64,000 bases of DNA from Diphasiastrum complanatum (taxonomy: Eukaryota; Streptophyta; Lycopodiopsida; Lycopodiales; Lycopodiaceae): the NCBI GenBank assembly GCA_029204225.1, contig CM055109.1:20330349-20394348 (forward strand), in the 5' to 3' direction. This document shows, one piece after another, positions 45,646-57,660 of the stretch. Position 1 is the first letter of the stretch; the number at the start of each line of letters is the position of its first letter. The translations under genes and the position numbers were made by a program. The notes beneath the pieces are model-generated. The model saw only the letters and a list, made by a program, of their open reading frames with translations. It did not search any database and was not told the DNA's origin.

Positions 45646-47137
45646 AGTTTTGATCCAGTCCACACCTCATAAGGTGTCTTGTCATTCAGGGCTTTGGTGA
45701 TGGATCGATTCTATAAATAGGCGGCTGTAGTAACAGCTTCTGCCCAAAAATTCTTTGGAAGAGAGGCATGGGCCATCATGCTCTTGGCACTTCCGGTGAG
45801 TGTCTGGTTCTTCCTCTCAGCCACACCATTGGACTATGGTGAGTACTTGGTTGTGTATTGGTGAAGTATCTCGTTGGCCTTGCAAAACTCCTTGAATTTT
45901 ATGGAGATGTACTCTCCCCATCCATCTGTGCATAGGGCCTTGATCTTCCTCTGGGTCTGGTTTTCTACATATGCCTTGAACTGCTTAAAGAATTTAAATG
46001 GTTCGGATTTGTTCTTCATATAGTAGGTTGCAGTCCTTTGAGAGAAGTCATCGATGAAGGTTAGGAAATAGAGAGCTCCCCCTGTGGAAGCAGTCTGCAT
46101 CGGGCCACAAATGTCATTGTGTACAAGGTCAAGCAAGCCCTTGGATGTGTGAACTGAGTCTGAACTGAAGGGACTTCTTGCATGCTTGCTGATAATATAA
46201 CTTTCGCATGGAGAAGCTGGCTTGCTGACTGAAGGTAGGTCTTGTACTAGACTCTGAGATGACATTTGCTAAATACTGTTGAAATTAAGATGGCCAAGTC
46301 TGAAATGCCATAGCATATCAGTTCAGAAGTGGCTGTGTGAAGAGCTTGATTGTAGAATAGCAATGGCTGAGTTTGTACAGATTGTCGCTTGTTCTTTCGT
46401 AGGCTAGAACCTTTCGGGATTTGTCAAGAATTGTGCAGCCTTCTGTATCGAATTCGACCCTTTGACCTAAATCGGTGATTCTGCTAATTGAGAGCAGATT
46501 CTTGGTGAGATTTGGAACGTGGAGAACATTGGACAACAATTTGACTTCACCCTTTTTGAATTCAACTCTGACTGTTCCTTCACCTTCAATTGAATGCGAT
46601 GAGTTTCTTCAAGTTGCACAACTCGAGAGTGGGTGAATGACTTGAAGTCTTTGAACCAATCGCGATGGTGAGTCATGTGTTGAGTTGCTCCGGAGTCTAG
46701 ATACCAGGAATTGATATCTTGTTGTTCTCCGACTTTGGTTATGAAAGCTGCTTCATCTTCTTCTTCTTCTTGTCACTGATTTGAGTGACTGGTTGTAGCA
46801 CTATGTGCTTGTTGTTGGAACTGCTTCTTCTTTTCATTGTTGTACTTCAAAGTTGAGCAGTCCTTGATTTCGTGGCCAGTCCTCTTACAGTATCTGCAAA
46901 AAAGTTTCTACGCTAGTTGGAATGATGAAGAGCTTGAATTCTATCCTGAACCAGAATTTCGTCCAGATTGAATGTTGCTCTTCTTGTCAATAGAGCCTGA
47001 CTTTGTAGATCTCTTGGATCTAAACTTCTGATTTTTTGAATACAAAGCTTGAGGATCTCGTGGCAATAGTAAAGTGTCATGAGAGTCCATCGATATACAT
47101 TTTGTTGAGACGATTTGAAAAAACTTTGAGTTATCAT
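45646..47137 (-). pseudogene. Copia family-C copy A: gag end, protease, integrase
   Basis: Right to left on the minus strand: gag tail; CCHC knuckle FCRYCKRTGHEIKDC (about 46900); protease WYLDSGATQHMTHHRDWFKD (DSG intact, about 46710); NVLHVPNLTKNLLSISRITD; then integrase LDLVHNDICGPMQTAS, FLTFIDDFSQRTATYYMKN and TDGWGEYISIKFKEF (second D), and after a stop NGVAERKN (E). It ends at the LTR inserted at 45645. The text is nearly that of the plus-strand copy at 55113-55732, so both belong to one family. Confidence 0.85.
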
Positions 47138-47143
47138 TTCTAA

Positions 47144-48182
47144 TCATGGCGTTGCTTCCATGCTCGATACCTTAAACCATTTTACGTCAAAAATAAAGTA
47201 TTTGCCATTAGTCTCGTAATCGACTTCATAAATATGTTGCAATGTGCCGACACAGTCTAAGTTGTCCAAAATGACATTTACGTCTCTCACACTAGAACGA
47301 CTCTCTTGTTGAAAGTTGGCCATTATATCACAATCATATGTACGTAGCTTCTTGTCAACTCTCTCAACACGATAATGATGTCCATATGCCCACAACATAT
47401 GATTTATGCTAAAACACACCAAATTTTTTTTTTGAGTAAAATACTATTTATATATTGAGTAGTACAAAAACAAAACTTCACAAAGACAATACTACACTAA
47501 CCTTCCATCCACATCCATGAACAAATTCCCATTCTAATTCGGTTACTTCTTCTCCGTTTTCGGATGCTTTTAGCATCGTATCAAAAATCCATTTTCAAGT
47601 GTATTTTGAAGGTAAAGGCTCCAAAGGTTCGTCGTTCTCCAATGCTCTCCTTATTCTTTGATTGATATTTCTTATTCGTTTCCATGTTATGTTTCTTTGA
47701 TCCTTTTTGGCTTCTTCATACCTTGAAATTCACTTTTCCAATTGTCCACAGTTATTAATTATGAACGTGTCAATTTTCTCTTTTAATTGAGATGAAAGTC
47801 TCTTTTGCACACCATTTCCTTTGTGGTACTTCACCCCTAACACGTTCATCTTCTTCTTCACACCATTTCCTTGTGGTACTTCACCGTTAACACATTCATC
47901 TTCTTCTTCACACCACATTTTTGGACTTGCAGGATGCAATTGTGAGATTATTTCGGTGATATAAAACAAAGATTCTTGTACAAGCCAACCTTCTGCAATG
48001 CTACATTCTGGCCTTACCTTTTGTCTCACAAAGCCTTTCAAAACTTTTATACAATGCTCAAGGTAAAACATCCATCGCGTGTGCACAGATCTAGCAATTG
48101 ATACTTCTTCGACCAAATGCACTAGAAGATGAAATTGTATATCCAAAAAGGAAGTTGAAAAAAATCTCTTTCCAACAAACAT
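47144..48182 (-). pseudogene. CACTA (En/Spm) transposase, DUF4218 and DUF4216 part
   Basis: Two minus frames. 48182-47730: FFSTSFLDIQFHLLVHLVEE, HTRWMFYLEHCIKVLKGFVR and RPECSIAEGWLVQESLFYI, the DUF4218 signature (F-D-x-x-x-HLxxHLxxE ... RWMYP-E ... LK-x-x-V ... RPE-x-SIAE). 47422-47144: LDCVGTLQHIYEVDYETNG then FIFDVKWFKV, the DUF4216 signature. Between them lies an acidic, lysine-rich linker expanded by a tandem repeat. The catalytic N-terminal domain is lacking. Directly left begins copia copy A. Confidence 0.78.
47808..47912. repeat. Two-copy 51-bp tandem repeat in CACTA linker
   Basis: ACACCATTTCCTTTGTGGTA with the following CTTCACC...ACACGTTCATCTTCTTCTTC is repeated at 47858 with one base lost. 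On the minus strand it duplicates the VPQGNGVKKKMNVLG / VKYHKGNG segment. Confidence 0.7.
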
Positions 48183-48376
48183 ACCATTTCGATCATTTGG
48201 ATTTTCATGGAATCCAATTCATTTTATTTTATTTTTCTTTTGAGGAAATCCATCTGCAAGAATATCGATATAACATTAGGTTGTTTAGCACATAAAAATA
48301 TTGAAATAGCACATATTTATACAAGTGTTTAAAAAGATATACAAACCTAATCATCGATGATAAATTGTAAAGCACG

Positions 48377-49083
48377 TGTTAGATTTCTTATGCTCAGCCT
48401 TAAACAAATCGTTCAATTAATAAGCATCCTAAAAACCAAGGCCGACTACATATTTCAGACCTTCGTATTTTTAACTTTTGTGATTTAGGCACCTTCTTAT
48501 TTTTTTGCATTTTTCACACCTTCGCGAAAAATGCGACACAATGGCCAGAATGCCTTGGAATCCATTTCAGGCCCACCTTCGTCTTTTTCGTATTTTTCTT
48601 GCCTTCGCTCTAGAGGCACCTTCGGGATTTACATACCTTCAGTCCAAGGGCACCTTCAGGTTTCTGGATTTTTTGCTACATTGGCAGACCGACGTCACCA
48701 ACTTATCATCAAATCTAACAGCCAAATATCCCAAGGGCAGTTACCTACTTTTGTACATATACAAAGACTAGAGTAAATGGCATTTAAGGCTTATAAGATA
48801 TTTTGTCTCTTGACACTTGTAAATATATACTACTAGCTGAATCAAGCTAAGTAAGGTCTTTCAATCAAAGTTATATGTAGCCAACATTATCACACTCAAC
48901 AAGCTGAAGTTATTACTTCAAACCACTTTACTCACTGTTGATATTAATCAGAGTGCAATTCTTGTCTCATAATTGTATGAATCATTCTTCTTGAATATTT
49001 CTGCTGCTATGTGTTTCCGTTCCTACATGCCTACGCTCAAAGCTTCGAGCTTCCACTGCCGGTCATCCCCACGTTTTGCGACA
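48377..49083 (+). mobile_element. 5' LTR (707 bp) of copia family-C copy D
   Basis: Starts TGTTAGATTTC and ends TTTTGCGACA just before a Met-type primer-binding site. The 3' half is clearly homologous to the 3' LTR at 57661-58389 (CATTATCACACTCAACAAG, TTACTCACTGTTGATATT, CTGCTGCT). The 5' (U3) part instead carries about eight copies of a CACCTTCG-like word. Confidence 0.75.
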
Positions 49084-49096
49084 TGGCATCAGAGCG
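49084..49096 (+). other. Primer-binding site, initiator-Met tRNA type
   Basis: TGGCATCAGAGCG follows the LTR; one change from TGGTATCAGAGC. Confidence 0.75.
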
Positions 49097-49223
49097 GGCA
49101 CAATAATCTGCATTTCTATTGTGGATTATCAGTCTTGTTTCTACCAAGACGTCTCTCTAGCAAGCGCGTGGCCAACAGTATTCCGACAATCGTTGTTTCT
49201 ACCAATGATCTCGTTCAACCAGA

Positions 49224-49965
49224 ATGGATCCATCATCTAGTTCATCTCTCATTGACAAACTCAATGGAGATAACTACCATCTATGGAAATTCAAGATGAA
49301 GGTTATACTTCTAGCCAAAGAACTGTGGGACATCGTTGATGGCACAAAGGTCAAACCAGAAGGAGATGCATCCATCATCACCAAGTGGAGACTGAGAGAT
49401 GGCAAAGCATTTGCCATGATCACCCACCTTACGAAAAATTGGGTAATGGCAATTTCTACCCAGGAGCACCTCACTCTATCAAGAGTAATTTCGCTGCTCC
49501 TACAAGAGGAGATCAAGACATCTGCATCCTCCTTGGGCCCAAAATCAGATCCTCAAGTTCTATATTCAAAAAATCAAAAGTTTAGATCCAAGAGATCTAC
49601 AAAGTCAAGTTATATTGACAAGAAGAGCAACATGCAATCTAGACCAAATTCCGGTGCAGGATCGAATTCAAGCTCTTCATCATTCCAACCAGTGTAGAAA
49701 CTTTTCTGCAGATACTGTAAGAGGACTGGCCATGAAATCAAGCACTGCCGAACTTTGAAATACACAACAAAAAAAAGAAGCAATTCCAATAGCAAGCACA
49801 TAGTGTTACAACCAGTCACTCAAATCAGCAACAAAAAGAAGATGAAGTAGCTTTCATGACCAAAGTCAGAGAACAATAGGATATTGATTCCTGGTATCTA
49901 AATTTTGGAGCAACTCAACACATGACTCACCATCGCGACTGGTTCAAAGACTATAAGTCATTAAT
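49224..49965 (+). pseudogene. Copia family-C copy D: gag and start of protease
   Basis: The frame starts MDPSSSSSLIDKLNGDNYHL then WKFKMKVILLAKELWDIVDG, the N-terminal gag (UBN2-like) pattern of copia elements. It continues to SSSSSFQPV, stop at 49695, knuckle FCRYCKRTGHEIKHC, and decayed protease text (ILIPGI, LNT...LTIATGSKT). Copia sequence stops near 49965, where a gypsy gag on the other strand begins. Confidence 0.82.
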
Positions 49966-50880
49966 TTCCAATTTTAGATTTTCATTACCTAGCATCTCAA
50001 TAACTTGAGCTGTAGTTTTCTTTCGCTCCGGGCAGAATTTCATAACATGTCCAGGCTTGCTACAGACAAAACACACATTTGTCTTCCTAGCCTTCTTCTG
50101 GGACATTTGTTTCTTTTGCCGCAATCCAGGTGGATTAACCTGAAATTGCTTCTTGGATGCCACCACCGTGGAATCATAAGCTTTCGCAACTCGTACGACA
50201 TCATTAAAAGTTTGAAGCACATTTTGACTACATTCATTCTGATAATCTACTAACAGATCTAGGATGCCAGAGTGCTAGTTTCACATTGAATGAGGGAACT
50301 TTGTTCCACAAATCCATAAATTCTTGTAAGTACGAGTCCAAACTCTAAGTACCCATTTTGCAACTAACAAATCTTTGGTAGAAATATGAGTCATCCGCAA
50401 CCACAAATGACTTTCTGAAAACTTCCATGAATTCTTCCCATGTAGTGGGTTTGGGTTGGAAGTTATGCCACCACAACGAAGCCTTTCCTCGGAAGAACAG
50501 AACCATGCTCTCGATCATTTTCTCTTCAAAAATTGTGTGTAGATTGAAATAATTGCTCCACTCTCTACTGCAGAGTAGTCTATATCATCCTTGTATTTTG
50601 AAAGTTCTTCCAACACTTCATTTATTGTCTCGTCTACCACCTCTGGCTGCTTCTCTTTCTTTTTCCCCAAATAAGGTTCTGGCTGAAAGCCCAAATTTGG
50701 TGAGGATAGAGTTTTAACTTGATTCAGCAGTACCTCCATCTGTTGATCCCTTGAAGTGTTCCAATTATTCATTCCATTAAGCGCTTGGCTTAATTGCTCG
50801 CAAATTTGCAAGTAGGTAGGCATAGGCACTTGACCATCAAGACTTGCGTTATCATCTACTATGTTGATTTTTTGAAACAA
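49966..50880 (-). pseudogene. Ty3/gypsy gag (element E1)
   Basis: Minus frames read a polar N-terminus (VPMPTYLQICEQLSQALNGM, residues 18-37 of the 50880-50515 frame), the Retrotrans_gag domain (MVLFFRGKASLWWHNFQPKP, TWEEFMEVFRKSFV, SLDSYLQEFMDLWNKVPSF, about 50520-50280) and a CCHC knuckle CFVCSKPGHVMKFC (50073-50032). One or two stops interrupt it. It is cut off after the knuckle by copia D sequence, so no pol follows. Confidence 0.82.
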
Positions 50881-52913
50881 AAAAATTAGCTGAATTAGTT
50901 GACAAATTTGAAATCTTCAACCTTTAGTAAACAAGATCAGTTTAATCAATATCAGACTGATATAATTTCAGCAAGGTCTTTCACTTCATTAAGCAGATTC
51001 TATTTAATCAATATCAGATTGATTTAGAACAATATCAAATTTTGAAGGATCACACACAAAATTTACAAAAACTGGGATTTTCGAAATCTGTTCGATATGG
51101 ACTAAACTGTGAAAATCGATTAAAAAGATTGATCTATCAGTTTCACAGGTGCCATCACATTTTGAACTCATTTTGAAATATCCTGCATGCATTATACTTG
51201 ACATGCACTAATTTTTCCGAAAAATCCAAAAAATTCGGTAAATAGCCTAACAATTAGGAAATCAGCTTTTTGAGCTACAATTGCCAAAAATACCTGCATA
51301 ATGAAATTTCTCTTATCAATCTACTGAACACTTATGTACCATGCAGCCAATCATGCATGCAGGCTTATCCATACATTGTCAACATTAGAAAAGCACTAAA
51401 CTGAGTTACAAGCTTGCATGCATCAGAACATTTCGAAAAAATTTCAAATTTTAGTTCAAAAATTGTCAAACTTCCGATAGCCATAACTTTCTCTACGCGA
51501 CACCAATTTGGTATCTTTAAAGCACAATATGGAGGCCTAGGCTTCACACGTGCAAGTTGTAAATGACCAAAAATCAGGTAGGAGGGCACACTCTTTCAAG
51601 GAGGTTTCATCAAATATCTATGCCCACCCCAATAAGCATCCAATCATAGGTTACAAGCACTTTTTAAAGGTTCATTAGAGAGGCCATAATGGTTCTATCA
51701 GATCCAGCAGGCAATCATTAGCTCAAATCATGCAAAAATTGCATTTTATGGACTCCTTGAACAAGCAAAACTTCAACATAATGGTGCCTAAGCCTCACAA
51801 CCCCAAACTGGGTGCATGATGACTCAGATAAGAGGAAATCCATCATGTCTTTAATCTTGTAAAAAAATTCAGTAGGTTCAGACCACCAATTAAAAGTTAT
51901 TTATGTTCAAAAAACCTCAAAAATACACTTTTTTGGACTTTTTGAGACTCTTAATGGTGTCCAATCGTAACCAAACTTCATGAAAGACTTAGGACAGCAT
52001 CATTACACCTCTGAAAATGTTCATGCAAAGTATTGACCAAGAATTTTGTGAAGATCCTCAAATTTAGTGCAAAAACCATCAAAAAACCATTTTGACCATT
52101 TTTTTTACCAATTTTGACCATTTTGTGGATCAAATCCACAATGCAATCAGACCCAAATACCTATAAATAAATTACATACAAGCACTAAAAGTTCTGATTT
52201 CAGTCAATTATGGTTTTTATAGCCCATTCCTAGCCCCAAAACCCCAATTTTTTACTAAAAATCACTATCTAAGCACCCTTTTGACTTTTCAACCGGCATG
52301 CAATCATTAGATCTGATAATAATGAATGTAAAACAGCAAGTGAAATCTGGAAAATGTACTAGATCCGTAGCTTTGATAAATTCCAAGCAAAAAGGGGAGC
52401 AATGGGAATGGAACCTACCTAATGGATCTTAATGATCTCTAAAGAATGATATCTAATTCCATTTTTACCATTGGGTGTTTTTGTAGATTAGAAGGATGAA
52501 AGCTTGTGCTACTGATCTTTTTTATTGTGATAGCATGATTAGGAAACACATTCAAGCATTCATCAATCCACAAGCAAGCACACAATGCCGGACTTCACAT
52601 CAAAAGAAAAGGTAGGAGGAGGAGGCTTTACTTCTCACACTCTCTCTCTCTCAATCTCTATTCTTGCAAATGAAAAGTGATTATAAAATGGTGTCACATC
52701 CCTACTTATAGACAAAGTTAGGGTTAGGATTTTTGGTTTACTCAAAAACCATGTGCCATAATAACTTGACTATCATAAAAAGTTTAAAATCCAAATTGCA
52801 TTTTAGAACTACTTGGGTCCTTTCTTCTTTTGTCCCATTGGTATTTTAGATCTATCTCTACTTCTCACGCCTTTGGCTTACGAGTATAGTGCACCATTTA
52901 AGGGTGTCTGACA
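50881..52913. other. Leader/LTR-like non-coding region right of gypsy E1 gag
   Basis: Long AT-rich stretch without coding motifs. For the minus-strand gag it is the 5' leader and LTR position. A TCTATAAGTAGGG (minus, about 52704-52716) followed by a GA-rich leader could be the LTR TATA box. No second LTR copy exists to define its edges. Confidence 0.35.
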
Positions 52914-53226
52914 TTATATTACTGATAGATCTAATTCGTATGCCGACTCGGCCATGTTTTTATTTCCGTTGTCGTAAAATCTGTTGGAGAGACGTTGGGC
53001 TTTGTCTTTGCTCGTCGACCAGTCTGCACTCTTGTTGACTTTTTGATATTGTCTTTTCCGGTGAATCTGGATTCTGGAACTCCTTTTTGGTTGTTCGTCA
53101 ACATTCCTTGGCGTAGTTCGGCAGCATGATAACATCTTTAGAAGAATCTTCACCAAAATCTTCTAACAATCTAGTAACTAGTTCAAATGCGATAGTAATA
53201 TTTAGGAAGTTTGTCGAATTCCTTAT
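52914..53226 (-). repeat. Inverted copy of the Penelope-like element tail
   Basis: Read on the minus strand, TAAGGAATTCGACAAACTTC through AGTAATATAA matches 59088-59387 on the plus strand over about 300 bp, apart from a 12-base indel and a divergent middle. The 81-codon minus frame here (SCCRTTPRNVDEQPKRSSRI) is shared with the other copy. Confidence 0.8.
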
Positions 53227-54031
53227 GGTAAGACTATCCTAACTTTTACAGATAAGCCTATCCTAACTTATTTTAATTTGTCTAAATCATCTACTCTAGA
53301 TTAATCTAAGCTAGTCTACATTAATGGCTAACGTAGCTTCCTATCTGGTCTATCTAACTATCTAAATGTGTGGGTCATGGTTAACCGTCATTCTAATCTA
53401 AGGATCGAATCTGGAACTTAGAATACTAACTAGATCTATAGCTACCCTAGGGGTCAGTTATTCTAAATTATGTTCAACTAAATACCTAGGCTAATACTCA
53501 AATGATAGTTCTAAGTAAAATTAACTAATTGAGAAAATTTAAACTGATCTAACTTACATTCCCAAGTCTATCTAAGGGTCTCGATCGGCAACTATCCTGA
53601 TCTATGAGACGCGATCTGTCACCTAAAACTAACTACGCTAATAGGTCGAATTGTCTAGATCAAATTGGGTATCCTAGATTTATCCTAGCTATCAGATCGG
53701 GGTCACTTGATTGAAACACTATTTTTCTAGGGCAATTTAACAGATCTAATTTACAGAAACTATCTAAGCTAGCCAAAATACCAACTCGATCCTTTTAAGC
53801 TAAAACTACCTAGCATACAATAGATCCAACTAGCTAAGCAGTGTTAATCTAATCTAACCATCTGATCTAGCTATCTGATCAACTATTCTAGAATTAAACA
53901 GAACACTAAGGATCTAATTTCCAACTCCTATGGATCTAGATCTAGGCTACCACTAAGATTTAACTAATCTATCCTACCAACTATCTGATCGACAACTATT
54001 TAACCTTACAGACTACTCCTACCTAGGCTAG
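53227..54031. repeat. CTAGAT/ATCTA-rich stretch
   Basis: Some 800 bp are saturated with short words such as GATCTA, ATCTAACTA, CTATCTGATC and CTAGG, well above what surrounds it, without a fixed period. By position it is the 3' end of a minus-strand gypsy element (integrase at 54032), so it may be that element's LTR. Confidence 0.45.
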
Positions 54032-54545
54032 CTAACGGGGTGTTGATGGTTCATCTTGAGCTGAAGAAGATGTTGCGGATGGTGGTTCTGGCACATCTCT
54101 GAGTTCAACTTCGGCCGAATAGTAGCGACGCAACCTGCGACCATTAATGGGCATGTCTAGCAAATTGCCTTGCAGGTCGACGAGTGTCATTGTGCCATTA
54201 GGTCGGATCTCTACTACTCGATATGGTCCTTTTCCCTGGAATTTAAGCTTGTCTTTGTGTTCCTTGGCATTGTATAACAATGCCAATTCTCCCTTGATGA
54301 GATCCTTGATTCTGATATTGCGATCATGCCAGGCCTTCCGTTGTTGTTTTTCCACAGCTAGGACATGAAGCGCTAGGAAGTGAGTTTCATGAAGTCGAAG
54401 AAGGTTTTCCAATCTCCTCTTGGTTGATTCCTCTGTACTAAGTCATTCGTGATGGCGACTCTCAGACTCGGAACAACAAACTCAACAGGCATTACGGCTT
54501 CCTATACATACACCATCTGAAATGGAGTTTGTTCACTACTCACTT
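54032..54545 (-). pseudogene. Ty3/gypsy integrase C-terminal region (element E2)
   Basis: Minus strand: TPFQMVYV, stop, EAVMPVEFVVPSLRVA (the conserved post-integrase phrase), ENLLRLHETHFLALHVLAVE, KAWHDRNI and GELALLYNAKEHKDKLKFQG then KGPYRVVEIRPNGTMTLVDL and INGRRLRRYY. The catalytic core is missing: copia C sequence begins at 54546. Confidence 0.8.
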
Positions 54546-55112
54546 TGAATGTGCTTATATGCAATCTGAATCGAATTTTGGTCCAAGATTGAATTCAAAC
54601 TCTTCATCATTCCAACCATTGCAGAAACTAGCAGCAGGCAAATTCTGCTACAACCAGTCACTCGATCCAGCAACAAAGAGGAAGATGAAGCAGCTTTCAT
54701 GACCAAAGTTGAAGAACAACAAGATATCGATTCCTAGTATTTAGACTCCGGAGCAACTCAACATATGACCCATCGCAACTAGTTCAAAGACTACACGTCA
54801 TTCACCCAATCTCAAGTTGTGAAACTTGGAGACAACTCATCTCATTCGATCGAGGGTGAAGAAACAGGCGCCAAATTTTAGAAAGCCAATGTTCTCCATG
54901 TTCCAAATTTGACCAAAAATATGCTCTAAGTTAGTAGAATCACCGATTCAGGTTGGAGGGTCGTCGAATTCGATACAAATGGCTGCACAATTCTTGACAG
55001 ATCCCAAAAAGTTCTAGCTTTTGAAAGAAGAAGTGGCTACCTCTACAAACTCAGCCACTGCTATTCTTCTAATAGTCAAGCTCTTCATACATCCACTTCT
55101 TAGTCAACTGAT
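54546..55112 (+). pseudogene. Copia family-C copy C: gag end and protease
   Basis: Begins abruptly inside gag (MQSESNFGPRLNSNSSSFQP), lacks the CCHC knuckle (deleted between QPLQK and the following text), then has YLDSGATQHMTHRN, VVKLGDNSSHSIEGEE, NVLHVPNLTKNML and FDTNGCTILDRSQKVLAFER. Stops at several places. It overlaps the same gag segment present in copy D, so C and D are separate copies. Confidence 0.78.
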
Positions 55113-55920
55113 ATGCTTTGGCATTTCAGATTAGGCCATCTTAACTTCAATAGTATTCAACAAATGTCAACTCAGAATCTAGTACAAGATCTTTTTTCTG
55201 TTAGTAAACCAACTTTACTATGTGAAAGTTGTATTATCAACAAGCATGCTAGAAGTCCCTTTTTTTCTGATTCAGTCATACTTTCAAAGGTTTGCTCAAT
55301 CTTGTACATAACGACATTTGTGGCCCAATGCAGACTGCTTTGATAGGGTTCCTAACCTTCATCGATGACTTCTTTCGAAGGACCGCTACTTATTTTCTGA
55401 AGAACAAATCAGAAGCATTCAAATTCTTCAAGCAGTTCAAGGCGTCTGCTGAAAATCAGACCCAAAGGAAGATCAAAGCTCTACGCATTGATGGAGGAGT
55501 AGAGTATATCTCCATAGAATTTAAGGAGTTTTGCAAAGCCAATGGAATACATCAACAATACATGACAAACTACTCACCACAGTCCAATGGTGTAGCTGAA
55601 AGGAAGAATCGGACAATTGTCGAAAGTGCCAAGAGAGCATGCTGGCCCATGTCTCTCTTCCAGAGAACTTTTGGGCAGAAGCTGTTACTACAGCTGCCTA
55701 TCTACAAAATCGATCCATTACAAACACCCTGAATGGCCAAACACCTTATGAGGTATGGACATGATCGAAACCATCACTAAAAAATATTTGAGTATTTGGA
55801 TGCATAGCTTAAGTTAATATCCCCGAAGATCTAAGAAAGAAGTTGGATAACAAAAGTAGAAAGTCGACCTTCATCGGCTATTCTCCAGATCACAAGGCAT
55901 ACAAGCTCGACAACTTGGAC
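55113..55920 (+). pseudogene. Copia family-C copy C: GAG-pre-integrase and integrase
   Basis: MLWHFRLGHLNFNSIQQM and CESCIINKHARSPF are the zinc-binding GAG-pre-integrase part. Integrase core: LVHNDICGPMQTA, GFLTFIDDFFRRTATYFLKN (first D), ALRIDGGVEYISIEFKEFCK (second D) and SPQSNGVAERKNRTIVESAK (E). The C-terminal part goes on to IPEDLRKKLDNKSRKSTFIG and DHKAYKLD at about 55820-55920 with stops. Confidence 0.85.
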
Positions 55921-56157
55921 ACTAAAAAAATCATTCGAAAGTAGAGACGTCAATTTGTAGAAGACCAATTTATCGACCACAAGGGGAAAGCTTCATCGAC
56001 TTCCAGCCCCAAAGTCGACAACTTCAAACTCAGGATTGATCAAAAGCTTGACACCGACTCCGACAACGAGTCAAAACCTCAATAAATTCAAACACATCAG
56101 AGGACAAAAGTTCAATCCAGAAGATCGAATCGATCCAGACAGCCTCCATCCCAATTT

Positions 56158-57651
56158 ATGGATGATCTAGCTTGCTACTTCATGCAGGAACCAAACATTG
56201 TTTCTGAGGCAATGTCTACTCCTGACGCTGACCAGTGGAAAGCTGCAATGGACACCAAATTCAATTATCTTATCGAGAATCAAACATGGATTGTCACTGA
56301 GCTACCAGAGGATCGAGAACCGATTCCATGCAAATGGATATTTAAGGTGAAGTATGATGATGAAGGAAAACTCAATCAATATAAAGCCAAACTTGTCGCC
56401 AAAGGCTTCTCCCAGATTTTTGATCTAGATAATTTTGAGTTTGATCCGACTACTACTCTCCTTTGCAGCCACAGCAGATCTCGAAGTCCACCAAATGGAT
56501 GTCCATACCGCTTTCCTCAATGGAACTATCGAAGAAAAGATCTATATGTCGCAGCCAGAGAGATACGAATTGAAAGACAAGCAACACCTTGTGTGCAAAA
56601 TCCACAAGGCTCTCCATGGACTGAAATAGTCACCAAGAGCCTAGTTCCAGAAAATCAATACATTTCAGATTGAGAATGGTTTTATTCCAAACTCAACAGA
56701 CTCGAATGTCTACTTCAAGTCTGTATCAAAATTCTTCATTATCATCACTCTCTATGTAGATGATATGCTACTATTCAGTAACAATCTGAATCTAATGAAG
56801 GATACAAAATGCATGCTGGCCCATGAGTACAAAGTGACTGATATGGGTTCAGTCCATTATTGTCTCGAAATCAAAAAAAATTGAATTCGACCCAGCAAAC
56901 TGATTTTCATCAGTCAGCAATGATATCTCACCAACGTGCTGGAAAAGTATGGAATGGCCAACTGCAAATTGAGCCACTTTCCACTCGACCCTGGTCTAAA
57001 GCTATCAAAGGAACAATCTCAGACCTTGCATACTCAATCGGTTCACTCAGCCAGTTCCTATCAAATCTAAGTCTAATCCATTTGGAAAGCACTCATGAAG
57101 GTCATGAAGTACATCCAAGCAACCAAACATCTCAGCATCTATTATGGAGGCAACCAACCTACCAACATTCTCGAAGGATACACAGATGCAGATGGGGCTG
57201 CAGATATCAATACCAGAAGATCAACTTCTGGATTTGTATTTTTATACAATCAAGGTCCAATCCCTTGGAACAGCCAAAAGTAGACCTCAATAGCATTATC
57301 ACTGACCGAATCAGAATACATTGCTGTCACGAATGCTACTAAGGGACAATCTGGCTAAGGCACCTGCTTGCAGATATCAACCTTGCTCAGTCATATCCAG
57401 CCACTATTTATTGTGACAATCAAAACACAATAACACTATCTCTAGATCCAAGATTTCATTCTCGAAGCAAACATATCGAAATCAGGTATCACTACCTTAG
57501 AGGAAAAGTGCAAGGCAAGAAAGTGTCACTATCTTACTGTAGGATAGATCTTATGGCAGCAAATTACTTCACAAAGGCTCTATCAAAGGAGCATCATCTC
57601 AGATTTAACAACATGTTAAATCTGAAAATAGAAATTTTCAGGATCCACATT
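56158..57651 (+). pseudogene. Copia family-C copy C: reverse transcriptase and RNase H
   Basis: EAMSTPDADQWKAAMDTKFN, NQTWIVTELPEDREPIPCKW, KYDDEGKLNQYKAKLVAKGF, then in shifted frames ADLEVHQMDVHTAFLNGTIE (the DVxTAFLNG RT block), QHLVCKIHKALHGLK, TLYVDDMLLFSN (intact YVDD, about 56754) and RNase H (GYTDADGAADINTRRSTSGF, SLTESEYIAVTNATKG, SKHIEI). Frameshifts at about 56440, 56660 and later; not translatable as one protein. Confidence 0.85.
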
Positions 57652-57660
57652 AAGGGGGAG
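57652..57660 (+). other. Polypurine tract of copia copy C
   Basis: AAGGGGGAG directly before the 3' LTR start TGTTG. Textbook copia arrangement. Confidence 0.8.
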
